12,263 bases of DNA from Deltaproteobacteria bacterium RIFCSPHIGHO2_02_FULL_40_11 (lineage in GTDB: Bacteria; Bdellovibrionota; JACOXK01; 2-02-FULL-40-11). The stretch is taken from NCBI GenBank assembly GCA_001798105.1, contig MGRI01000037.1, forward strand, positions 18,059 to 30,321. Direction: 5' to 3'. The notes under the pieces are model-generated. The model did no database searches, had not been told where the DNA came from, and saw nothing but the letters and a program-made list of their open reading frames with translations. The position numbers and the translations under genes were made by a program. Positions 5,302 to 12,190 of the stretch are shown here, piece after piece (position 1 is the stretch's first letter; each line of letters begins with the position of its first letter).

Positions 5302-6441
5302 ATGTCGACAAAACTGAAGCTTTTCAAGGACTTAGAACATGAACAGGTGGTTTTTTGCAATCAACCTGAAATTGGGCTCAAGGCCATTATTGCCATTCAT
5401 AGCAGTGTCTTGGGGCCTGCGCTGGGGGGAACCCGCATGTGGCCCTATCCGACAGAAGAAGCAGCCTTGGAAGATGTGCTTCGGCTTTCCAAAGGCATGA
5501 CCTATAAGTCTGCAGCATGTGGCTTAAATTTTGGGGGTGGAAAAGCGGTCATTATTGGAGATCCCAAACACGAAAAATCAGAAAGTTTGTTTCGCGCTTT
5601 TGGTGCATTTATTCAGCGCATGAATGGGCAATTTTTAACGGGAGAAGATGTCGGCGTCGATGTCAATGACATGGAATTTGTATTTATGGAAACCCAATAC
5701 GTGGTGGGCCTTTCCAAAGCCCATGGCGGAAGTGGCGATCCATCGCCCATGACCGCCTATGGTGTGATTCAAGGCATGCTTGCCAGTATTGAACGACAGT
5801 TTGATCAAAAAACATTACGAGGCCTAACGGTTTGTGTTCAAGGGCTGGGGCATGTGGGCATGCATTTGGTGGAGCTTCTCATTCAAAATGGTGCAAAAGT
5901 GATTGCCTGCGATATTGATCCAAAGCTTTGTCAAGCGGCCAAGGAAAAATTTAAAATTGAAATTGTAGACAGCAACGATATTTACCAAAAAAAATGTGAT
6001 ATTTTTGCACCTTGCGCTTTGGGGGGCGTTTTAAATGAAAAAACCATTCCGCTTTTAAAGTGTAAAATTATTGCGGGTTCTGCCAATAATCAATTGCAAG
6101 AAGACGAAGACGCCAAACGTTTAAAAGAGAGGGGCATTTTATATGCGCCAGATTATGTGGTGAATGCCGGTGGCCTCATTAACGTCGCTTTGGAGCTGGA
6201 AGGCTATTCAGCGCCGCGGGCACAAATTTTAACGCGAAATATTTATTATAATTTAAAGCGGATTTTTCAAATTGCAGATGACGAAAACATTTTACCTCAT
6301 TTGGCAGCCAATCATTTGGCTGAAGAGCGGCTTTTAAAAATTAGCCAAATTCGAAGGGCTCATAGCTTAGATGCTTCTAAAATTCGGCGGATTCATGCCG
6401 TAGAGACCTCACACCAGGAGTCAAAGAAAAAAGTGGCATAA
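5302..6441 (+). CDS. ldh: Leucine dehydrogenase (Glu/Leu/Phe/Val dehydrogenase family)
   Basis: This NAD-dependent oxidative deaminase of branched-chain amino acids is cytoplasmic and reversible with 2-oxo acids and ammonia. The family signature is clear: GPALGGTRMWPY (residues 38-49), Lys69 in GMTYKSA, the catalytic-type Lys81 in NFGGGKAVI, and GEDVGVD (114-120). The dinucleotide motif GLGHVG (181-186) has Asp204 at the end of its second strand, consistent with NAD. ATG 5302 is preferred over GTG 5287 because AAGGGGG (5291-5297) sits four bases before it. At 379 residues it is somewhat longer than typical leucine dehydrogenases, owing to a basic C-terminal tail with RRAH and RRIH motifs. It is the first gene of an operon with the phosphodiesterase and MlaC-like genes. 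Valine or phenylalanine specificity cannot be excluded. Confidence 0.9.
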   Translation: MSTKLKLFKDLEHEQVVFCNQPEIGLKAIIAIHSSVLGPALGGTRMWPYPTEEAALEDVLRLSKGMTYKSAACGLNFGGGKAVIIGDPKHEKSESLFRAFGAFIQRMNGQFLTGEDVGVDVNDMEFVFMETQYVVGLSKAHGGSGDPSPMTAYGVIQGMLASIERQFDQKTLRGLTVCVQGLGHVGMHLVELLIQNGAKVIACDIDPKLCQAAKEKFKIEIVDSNDIYQKKCDIFAPCALGGVLNEKTIPLLKCKIIAGSANNQLQEDEDAKRLKERGILYAPDYVVNAGGLINVALELEGYSAPRAQILTRNIYYNLKRIFQIADDENILPHLAANHLAEERLLKISQIRRAHSLDASKIRRIHAVETSHQESKKKVA

Positions 6442-6443
6442 AG

Positions 6444-7859
6444 ATGGAAAAAACATACAAAAAATGCATTTTTATTTTATTGGATGGTTCCAGGCCCGAT
6501 GTGATTGGGCGTCTTTTAGATGAAGGCCGTATGCCGAATTTTTTTAAGTGTTTTGTCTCCAAAGGGACGTTTACACGGGCAACCACGGTTTTTCCTTCCA
6601 CAACGGGCCCTGCGTATTTGCCCTTTTTAACGGGGTTTTATCCAGGAACCTGTAACGTGCCTGGCATTCGGTGGTTTGATCGAGAGCGTTTTTCAAACCG
6701 AAAAGTGGTCGATTTGCATGCATATCGAAGTTACGTGGGCATCGAAAGTTACTTTTTTAATCGCGATATTTCAAAAAATGTGCAAACGCTCTTTGAAAAA
6801 TTTCCAGGATCTTCCAATATTTTTAATCCAGTGAGTCGAGGGGTTTCATTTTTTAAAAACCATGGAAATTGGATTAAAGCTTTGTATGCGCTCTACGCAC
6901 ATTACACAGACGATTGGGAAACCGTAGATCAAAAATTGGTTCAATTGGCGCAAAAGTCTTTACACCAAAAATCAGATTTTTTATTTTTGGCATTGCCTGC
7001 TGTGGATGAATTGTCGCACCACACCCATCCTTTTTCCGAAAAAGTAATCGATGCATATATCCATTTTGATCAAGCGCTTGGGAAAATTTTAGAAACGTTA
7101 GAAAAACAAAAAATTTTAGACGATACTTTATTTGTATGTGCCGGAGATCATGGATTGTCTGCCACACACACGCATTTCGATTTGGTGGGATTTATACAAA
7201 GTTTGGGATATGAGACTTTTTATTACCCCAAAATATTTAAACGAAAATTTGATGTTGCTGTTATGCAGTCTGGTAACGCCATGGCGCATATTTATGTTCA
7301 AAATGGAAAAGGATGGCGCGAGCGAAGTTCTGTGGAAGGACTTGAAAAACTGGTTGATCAGCTTTCGAAACGAAAAGAAATTGCCTGGGTGGCAGGCGTA
7401 GACAAAAACCAAAAAATTTATATTCGAAATCATGAAGGCGAGGCTTGGATCCACTGTGAGGGTGAAAAAATTCTCTATCAGACCAAAGGTAAAGATCCCT
7501 TTTTATTTGAAAAACTTCCCAATCAGCTGACTTCCCAGGAAAGTTTGGATAAGACCTTTTTTCAGGCGCATCCAGATGCCTTGGTTCAATTGCTACAAAT
7601 TTTTAAATCTCCCAGGGCAGGCGATTTAATTGTAAGTGGCAATCCGGGGTTTGATCTCAGACTCGCCCACGAATGGCCTGAACATAAAGCTTCCCATGGA
7701 TCGCTTCACATCGATCATATGCATGTGCCGCTAGCCATTTCACACCCCATTGAACTGCACCGAAAAATTAGATCTGTGGATGTGTTCCCAACGATTTTAA
7801 AATTGATGGGAATTGATATTGAAAACGTAAATTGTGAGGGATTGTCCCTGGTTGCGTAA
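6444..7859 (+). CDS. Alkaline-phosphatase-superfamily phosphodiesterase (nucleotide pyrophosphatase type)
   Basis: A 471-residue metal-dependent hydrolase with the two-metal site of the type I phosphodiesterase/NPP group. Asp14 is in LLDGSRPD and the nucleophile is probably Thr54 in FPSTTGPAYLPFLTG. Asp188 and His192 are in VDELSHHTHP, Asp235-His236 in AGDHGLS, and His418 in KASHGSLH. The N-terminus is IFILLDG without a signal peptide, so it looks cytoplasmic. The segment between about residues 260 and 390 is an insertion or cap region that would set substrate choice. It starts two bases after the leucine dehydrogenase stop, with no strong ribosome site, so it is probably coupled. The natural substrate (nucleotide, phospholipid head group or other phosphodiester) is unknown; its place beside an MlaC-like lipid carrier makes a lipid substrate worth considering. 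Confidence 0.82.
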   Translation: MEKTYKKCIFILLDGSRPDVIGRLLDEGRMPNFFKCFVSKGTFTRATTVFPSTTGPAYLPFLTGFYPGTCNVPGIRWFDRERFSNRKVVDLHAYRSYVGIESYFFNRDISKNVQTLFEKFPGSSNIFNPVSRGVSFFKNHGNWIKALYALYAHYTDDWETVDQKLVQLAQKSLHQKSDFLFLALPAVDELSHHTHPFSEKVIDAYIHFDQALGKILETLEKQKILDDTLFVCAGDHGLSATHTHFDLVGFIQSLGYETFYYPKIFKRKFDVAVMQSGNAMAHIYVQNGKGWRERSSVEGLEKLVDQLSKRKEIAWVAGVDKNQKIYIRNHEGEAWIHCEGEKILYQTKGKDPFLFEKLPNQLTSQESLDKTFFQAHPDALVQLLQIFKSPRAGDLIVSGNPGFDLRLAHEWPEHKASHGSLHIDHMHVPLAISHPIELHRKIRSVDVFPTILKLMGIDIENVNCEGLSLVA

Positions 7860-7873
7860 GAAAGGAGAAAGAC

Positions 7874-8542
7874 ATGAAACACTATTTAAAACTTTATTTA
7901 ATCTTAACTGTTTTTTTATGGGGGTATCCCGCGCTTTACGCAGAGGGCTCTCCCAAGGATGCGCTTGAAAAAATGACAGAGCTTGTTCAAAGCCATATTG
8001 TTCCAGATTCTAAAAAAAGAGATGTTGCCGCAAAAGATCCAAGCCGCTTTCAAACCTATCGACAACAAAATGAAAAATTTCACTCTGAAATTTCAAAATA
8101 CATGGATTTTGAACTTTTGGCAGAGCTTTCCATGCCCAAAAAGTGGCAAGAAAAATATTGGAAAAATGAAAGATCAAAAAAAGAGTTTGTGGACATTTTA
8201 AAACAGCTTGTCGAAGAAATTGTATACCCCCGAGGGAAAGATTTTTTTGACGAAGTAAATTTAAAATATAAAAAAGAAGTCCCCTTGAAAGAAAAAAATC
8301 GTGTTTCTTTAACCTGTACTGCCGCCATCAAAGGAAAAGAAGGAAAATCGGTGAATGTGGAATATCACCTGATTCAAAAAGGAGATACTTGGAAAATTTA
8401 TGATATCAACTTGGAAGGCGATTGGTGGACAGAAAGTTTTAAAGGGCAATTTAATCATGTGATTACGACCAAGTCTTATGATGATCTTGTCAGTCTGATG
8501 CAGAAAAAACTAGAGCGCGTGAAAAAAGGGACTGCATTTTAA
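7874..8542 (+). CDS. MlaC/Ttg2D-family periplasmic phospholipid-binding protein
   Basis: A 222-residue exported protein with signal peptide (LKLYLILTVFLWGYPALYA, cleavage before EGS). It has the MlaC/toluene-tolerance layout: a helical first half with FELLAELSMPKKW, then a second half holding YHLIQKGDTWKIYDINLEG and a C-terminal helix FNHVITTKSYDDLVSLMQKKL. MlaC proteins carry phospholipids between the outer membrane and an inner-membrane MlaFEDB ABC transporter; none of those partners is in this window. HpnM-like members tied to hopanoids belong to the same family, so that is an alternative. A strong AAGGAG (7862-7867) precedes the ATG, unlike the two upstream operon genes, suggesting high translation. 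It is the last gene of the operon. Confidence 0.85.
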   Translation: MKHYLKLYLILTVFLWGYPALYAEGSPKDALEKMTELVQSHIVPDSKKRDVAAKDPSRFQTYRQQNEKFHSEISKYMDFELLAELSMPKKWQEKYWKNERSKKEFVDILKQLVEEIVYPRGKDFFDEVNLKYKKEVPLKEKNRVSLTCTAAIKGKEGKSVNVEYHLIQKGDTWKIYDINLEGDWWTESFKGQFNHVITTKSYDDLVSLMQKKLERVKKGTAF

Positions 8543-8562
8543 AATATTTACTTTGTTGGATC

Positions 8563-8645
8563 ATAGAAGGAGATAATATTCTGTTGGATGGGAGGATCTA
8601 CACCGGGCGGAGGGGCCCAGACAACAGAATATTATCTCCTTCTAT
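8563..8645. repeat. 24-bp perfect inverted repeat with 35-base G-rich loop
   Basis: Bases 8563-8586 are the exact reverse complement of 8622-8645 (24 of 24). With one mismatch the pairing extends to 8560-8648. The arms are AT-rich (AGAAGGAGATAATATT and its complement), while the loop 8587-8621 is G-rich with GGGCGGAGGGGCCC. It lies between the convergent mlaC-like and ktrA genes. Neither arm is followed at once by a T-run (the nearest, 8661-8668, is 16 bases on), so it is not a standard intrinsic terminator. It could be a transcript-end structure, an RNase III site or a tiny mobile hairpin element. Confidence 0.85.
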
Positions 8646-8669
8646 TATGCGTAAAATGGATTTTTTTTG

Positions 8670-9359
8670 TTAATCGAGGTTTGCAATGCGATCAATATCG
8701 TCCTTTTGCCCCACCAAAACCAAAATCATATCTTTTTCCAAAATATCTTCTGCGGTGGGAAGACTATTGTATTCTTGAACAACAGATTGATCGTCTGCCC
8801 TTCGGCCTAATTTTTTGGTCTTTTTGAGCGCAATGACGTTTACTTTGTATTTGGTTCGAAATTTAATGTCCCCAATGGTTTTTCCGACCATTTGTCCTGG
8901 AACATGAACGTCGGCCAGGACATAACCTTGAGACAAATCGACAGAATCTTCAAGTTTGGAATAAAGCAGTTGGCGACCAATGCGAATGCCACTGTCTTTT
9001 TCTGGGTTTACAATGCGGTGTGCGCCCACTTCTCTTAAAATTTGCTCATGGATGGAGGACGAAGCTCGGGCAATAATTTCTGGAATTCCCATACGCTTTA
9101 AAATGGCCGTGGTTAAAATATTATCTTGAATGTCTTTTCCCATACAAATCACAGCGGTATCGACTTCGTTGAGGCCTGCTTCTAAAAGGGCAGCTTCATT
9201 GGTGCTATCCAATTGAAGGGCATGGGTGACCATGTCTTTGGCTTTGGCCACTTTTGTTTTATCGATATCAATGGCAATAATTTGCGTTTCCCCTTTGGAA
9301 AGGGTCTCAATTAAATTCATTCCAAAATCACCTAGGCCAAGGACGGCAAATTGTTTCAT
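8670..9359 (-). CDS. ktrA: KtrA/TrkA-type RCK regulatory subunit of K+ uptake system
   Basis: A 229-residue cytosolic gating subunit with a single RCK unit, as in KtrA or KtrC (TrkA of enterobacteria has two). RCK_N has the nucleotide-binding GLGDFG (residues 8-13) and Asp31 at the end of the second strand (IAIDID). The RCK_C domain runs from about residue 140 to the end (VHVPGQMVGKTIGDIKFRTKY, then DMILVLVG). Family members form an octameric ring under the membrane dimer and open it in response to ATP/ADP or NAD(H). The ribosome site GAGGTG lies at 9365-9370 on the minus strand. It follows the channel gene by 50 bases; that gap holds a sigma-28-like promoter, so the regulator may be made separately from the channel. 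Confidence 0.9.
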   Translation of the reverse strand: MKQFAVLGLGDFGMNLIETLSKGETQIIAIDIDKTKVAKAKDMVTHALQLDSTNEAALLEAGLNEVDTAVICMGKDIQDNILTTAILKRMGIPEIIARASSSIHEQILREVGAHRIVNPEKDSGIRIGRQLLYSKLEDSVDLSQGYVLADVHVPGQMVGKTIGDIKFRTKYKVNVIALKKTKKLGRRADDQSVVQEYNSLPTAEDILEKDMILVLVGQKDDIDRIANLD

Positions 9360-9376
9360 AAGTACACCTCATACGC

Positions 9377-9403
9377 TTATCGGATTTTTAGATCAATACT
9401 TTA
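9377..9403 (-). promoter_or_regulatory. Sigma-28 (FliA)-like promoter for ktrA
   Basis: On the minus strand TAAA (9400-9403, followed by GTAT) precedes TCCGATAA (9377-9384) with exactly 15 bases between. The enterobacterial FliA consensus is TAAAGTTT, 11 bases, GCCGATAA. All four -35 bases and seven of eight -10 bases match, the best of the three such elements here. Transcription would start near 9370, at the ribosome site of ktrA. It lies in the gap after the stop codon of the channel gene. Confidence 0.55.
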
Positions 9404-9409
9404 ATGCGT

Positions 9410-11173
9410 TTACCCCACCAAAATATTTTCTTCGGGATAGTTGATGTGGGCTTCTTCTTTTTCTTTTTGTGCCAGGGCGGCGACAAAAGATACAGGCCCC
9501 ACACGGCCAACAAACATTAAAAGTGTGATCACCAATTTTGAAAAATCGCTCAGCTGTGTGGTAAGCCCCATGGAAAGCCCTACGGTATTAAATGCGGAAA
9601 TGGCTTCAAATATGGTTTTTGTAAATGCCCTGTGATCATGAATTAAAATAAAAAGGGCCGCCCCCATGGTGATGAGGGCCGAAAAAAATGTAATTGCAAT
9701 GGCTTTATGAAGGGTGGTCGTGGGGATGGTGCGTTCAAAAATGATTACTTTTGCTTTATTTAAAACAGTCGCTTTTAAAAGACTAAAAAGCACCCCAAGG
9801 GTATTGACTTTAATGCCTCCTGCGGTGGATCCTGACCCTCCGCCGATCACCATTAAAAGCATAATGGTTAAAAGGGTCGCCGGATTTAAAAGTCCAACGT
9901 GAATCGAATTAAAACCCGCTGTTCGGGGGCTGACAGACATAAAGAAAGCATTTAAAAGTTTATATTCTAAAGACAAGTGTTTGAGTTGACCTTCGTATTC
10001 CAGAAAGAAAATTAAAGCAGTTCCTACGACAAGCAATACCGCGGTAATGGAAAGCACAATTTTTGTTTGAACGGCCAAATGTTTTAAATTAAATCCTTTT
10101 GTCTTTGAGTAATGTCGCATGTCCGCAATAACTAAAAACCCGATGCCGCCTAAAATAATCAAAATAGACATGGTGATTAAAAAATAAGGATCTTTTTGAA
10201 ATCCAATGACGCTATCTGAAAAAAGTGCAAATCCTGCATTACAAAAGGCAGAAATGGCATGAAAAATACCATAATATAAAGACTTATAGAAATCATGAAA
10301 TTGGCCATAGAAGCGCCACGTAAAAATGGCTGCCCCAATGCCTTCCATGACAAATGTAAATCGAATAATCCTCCCTAAAAGAGAACTTAATTGATGGTGT
10401 GCTTTATATTCAACGGCTTCTCCCATAATTTTTCGACCTTCAATGCCAAGGCCGCCGCGTAAAAGAAGCGCAATAAAAGACCCCAAGGTCATGATTCCCA
10501 AGCCCCCTACTTGAATGAGCACCAAAAGTACAATTTGTCCAAAAAAAGTAAAATCTGTACTTGTTTCGAGTGTAATGAGTCCTGTGACACAGGTTGCAGA
10601 AGTAGACATAAAGAGCGCGTCAAAAACAGAAATGGGATTTACAGTCGATAAAGGGAGTGAAAGAATCACAGTTCCTAAAAGCACAAGAATAAAAAAGCCG
10701 CCCACCAAAAGTTGAACGGGTTGAATTTTGAGTCCCAAAAGAATTCGATTAAATTCTTTAAATTGGACCAAAACCGTAATAATGAGAATAATTCTTAATA
10801 AAATAAAGTGCTCATGTTGTGGGGTAACCAGCATGGCAGGGTGAAAGGGCAGCCCCAACTTCATAAAATGTACGTATCCGACATAGAGGACACAGATAAA
10901 AAGTAAGTTTGTAAACAGAAAATCCCAAAATTCGTCACCAAAAAAATAGGATTTTGAGGTACTGAGTAGAAATTTAATCATGAGTTCAAACAGGGATAAA
11001 CCAATGACAAAAAGATTAATGTAGCCTAAAAATATTTTTTGACGCATTCCCAGTGGAAATCCAGATTCCAAAATCAAGGTGAGCATATAAAAAATGGCAA
11101 CTGCAAAGAGAAATGCATCGAGTGAATAAAGGAACTTCCAGTGTTTTTCCGAGAACCCTTTATGGTATCGCAT
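9410..11173 (-). CDS. ktrB: TrkH/KtrB-family K+ transporter with N-terminal membrane extension
   Basis: This is the ion-conducting subunit, 587 residues from ATG 11173. The four selectivity-filter loops are visible, each with its glycine (numbers from this ATG): TCVTG198L, FCNAG314F, PRTAG420F and FNTVG532L. The intramembrane gate-loop segment IGGGSGSTAGGIK and the conserved VGRVGP near the end are also present. KtrB proteins have about 450 residues; the extra ~145 at the N-terminus hold four predicted membrane segments. These resemble a voltage-sensor-like fold: a helix with FELMIKF, then DEFWDFLFT, then LLRIILIITVLVQFKEFNRIL with few of the expected arginines. A TTG two codons upstream (11179) is possible, but the ATG fits the predicted transcription start better. 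It pairs with ktrA downstream and is divergent from ilvC. Confidence 0.9.
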   Translation of the reverse strand: MRYHKGFSEKHWKFLYSLDAFLFAVAIFYMLTLILESGFPLGMRQKIFLGYINLFVIGLSLFELMIKFLLSTSKSYFFGDEFWDFLFTNLLFICVLYVGYVHFMKLGLPFHPAMLVTPQHEHFILLRIILIITVLVQFKEFNRILLGLKIQPVQLLVGGFFILVLLGTVILSLPLSTVNPISVFDALFMSTSATCVTGLITLETSTDFTFFGQIVLLVLIQVGGLGIMTLGSFIALLLRGGLGIEGRKIMGEAVEYKAHHQLSSLLGRIIRFTFVMEGIGAAIFTWRFYGQFHDFYKSLYYGIFHAISAFCNAGFALFSDSVIGFQKDPYFLITMSILIILGGIGFLVIADMRHYSKTKGFNLKHLAVQTKIVLSITAVLLVVGTALIFFLEYEGQLKHLSLEYKLLNAFFMSVSPRTAGFNSIHVGLLNPATLLTIMLLMVIGGGSGSTAGGIKVNTLGVLFSLLKATVLNKAKVIIFERTIPTTTLHKAIAITFFSALITMGAALFILIHDHRAFTKTIFEAISAFNTVGLSMGLTTQLSDFSKLVITLLMFVGRVGPVSFVAALAQKEKEEAHINYPEENILVG

Positions 11174-11201
11174 TGACAACTATTATGACTTGTCCTAAGA
11201 C
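11173..11201 (+). promoter_or_regulatory. Putative promoter of ilvC
   Basis: A consensus TTGACA (11173-11178) is followed by 17 bases and TAAGAC (11196-11201), a weak -10. Transcription would start near 11208, immediately before the ilvC ATG at 11210, again leaderless. The -35 overlaps the start codon of the divergent channel gene, so the two promoters share the same bases and may interfere with each other. Confidence 0.4.
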
Positions 11202-11210
11202 AGACCACAA
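11182..11210 (-). promoter_or_regulatory. Putative promoter of the K+ channel gene
   Basis: On the minus strand TTGTGG (11205-11210) is followed by 17 bases and CATAAT (11182-11187). The start of transcription would be near 11175, two bases from the ATG, and no ribosome site is present. That implies a leaderless message. The -10 is good; the -35 matches only at TTG. Confidence 0.45.
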
Positions 11211-12190
11211 TGAAAATCTATCGAACAAGCCGGATTTCATTGGGGAATTTACATTCACAAAAAATCTGTGTTTTAGGATATGGTTCGCAAGGGCGTGCCC
11301 AAGCCTTAAATTTAAAAGACAGTGGCTGTGATGTTGTGGTTGGATTGCGTCCCCAAAGTTCCAGTTTTAAGAAGGCCAAAAAAGATAAAATTTTAGCGCG
11401 TCCCATTGGGGATGCCCTCCAAGGCGCAACGCTGATTTGCTTTTTATTGCCCGATGAATTTCAAAAAGAGGTGTATGACCGTTATGTGCAACCTATTTTA
11501 AATCCTGGCATGACGCTCATGTTTGCCCATGGATTTAACTTAACGTATCAAAGAATTGTTCCGCCTTCATTTAGCGATGTTTTTTTAATTGCGCCCAAAG
11601 GACCCGGGCCAAAATTGCGTGAAGCTTATCTTAAAGGAGATGCACTTCCTTCGTTAATGGCCATTCATCAAGATTTTTCCGGGCATACAAAGAAATTGGC
11701 ACTGCGTTACGCCAAAGCTTCAGGCTGTGGGAAGCGAGGCGTTTTTCAAACGACCGTACGCGAAGAAACCATTTCAGATCTCTTTGGCGAACAAACAGTT
11801 TTGTGTGGTGGGGTTGTGGAGCTTATGAAAATGGCCTTTGAAACGCTGACGGAGTCTGGCGTTTCACCCGAAGCCGCATATTTTGAATGTTTTCATGAAG
11901 TAAAACTCATTGTGGATTTATTACACGAACGCGGGATTTCTGGGATGGCAAAGGCGATCAGTCACACCGCCCACTATGGCGGGATGACCCGGGGTCCGAG
12001 GCTCGTTCCATTCGAAACGAAAAAAGTTTTCAAGAAGATTTTAAAAGAAATTAAAAGTGGAAGCTTTGCAAAAGAGTGGATTTTAGAAAATCAAAAAGGA
12101 TTAAAAAAATACAAACGCTTGACACAGCAAAATATGGATCATTCGGTAGAAAAAACAGGCCAAAAAATTCGACGTTTGATTGGCTATTGA
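11210..12190 (+). CDS. ilvC: Ketol-acid reductoisomerase, class I
   Basis: This is the second enzyme of valine, leucine and isoleucine synthesis: Mg2+-dependent alkyl migration and NADPH reduction of acetolactate or acetohydroxybutyrate. At 326 residues it is class I length. Visible features are GYGSQG (23-28) and the cofactor loop GLRPQSSSF with Arg47 and serines 50-52, which favours NADPH. His107 is in AHGF; the metal ligands are Asp190 and Glu194 in DLFGEQ, with Glu226 and Glu230 in FECFHE. The usual GPGH after APK reads GPGP here. The ATG at 11210 has no clear ribosome site. No ilvB, ilvN or leu gene is adjacent, so it is a stand-alone gene divergent from the K+ channel gene. It converges with a minus-strand gene at its end. 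Confidence 0.95.
   Translation: MKIYRTSRISLGNLHSQKICVLGYGSQGRAQALNLKDSGCDVVVGLRPQSSSFKKAKKDKILARPIGDALQGATLICFLLPDEFQKEVYDRYVQPILNPGMTLMFAHGFNLTYQRIVPPSFSDVFLIAPKGPGPKLREAYLKGDALPSLMAIHQDFSGHTKKLALRYAKASGCGKRGVFQTTVREETISDLFGEQTVLCGGVVELMKMAFETLTESGVSPEAAYFECFHEVKLIVDLLHERGISGMAKAISHTAHYGGMTRGPRLVPFETKKVFKKILKEIKSGSFAKEWILENQKGLKKYKRLTQQNMDHSVEKTGQKIRRLIGY

Noticed and set aside
8555..8625. Integron attC-like site (GTTRRRY at 8583-8589)
   Set aside because: The partner RYYYAAC core is not found at the other arm and the arms pair perfectly, unlike attC sites, which have unpaired spacer bases.
8588..8827. 79-residue + strand frame starting in the loop of the long hairpin
   Set aside because: About 160 of its bases are antisense to the 3' end of ktrA, the AAGGAG is 14 bases from the ATG and buried in the stem, and the protein has no recognisable character.
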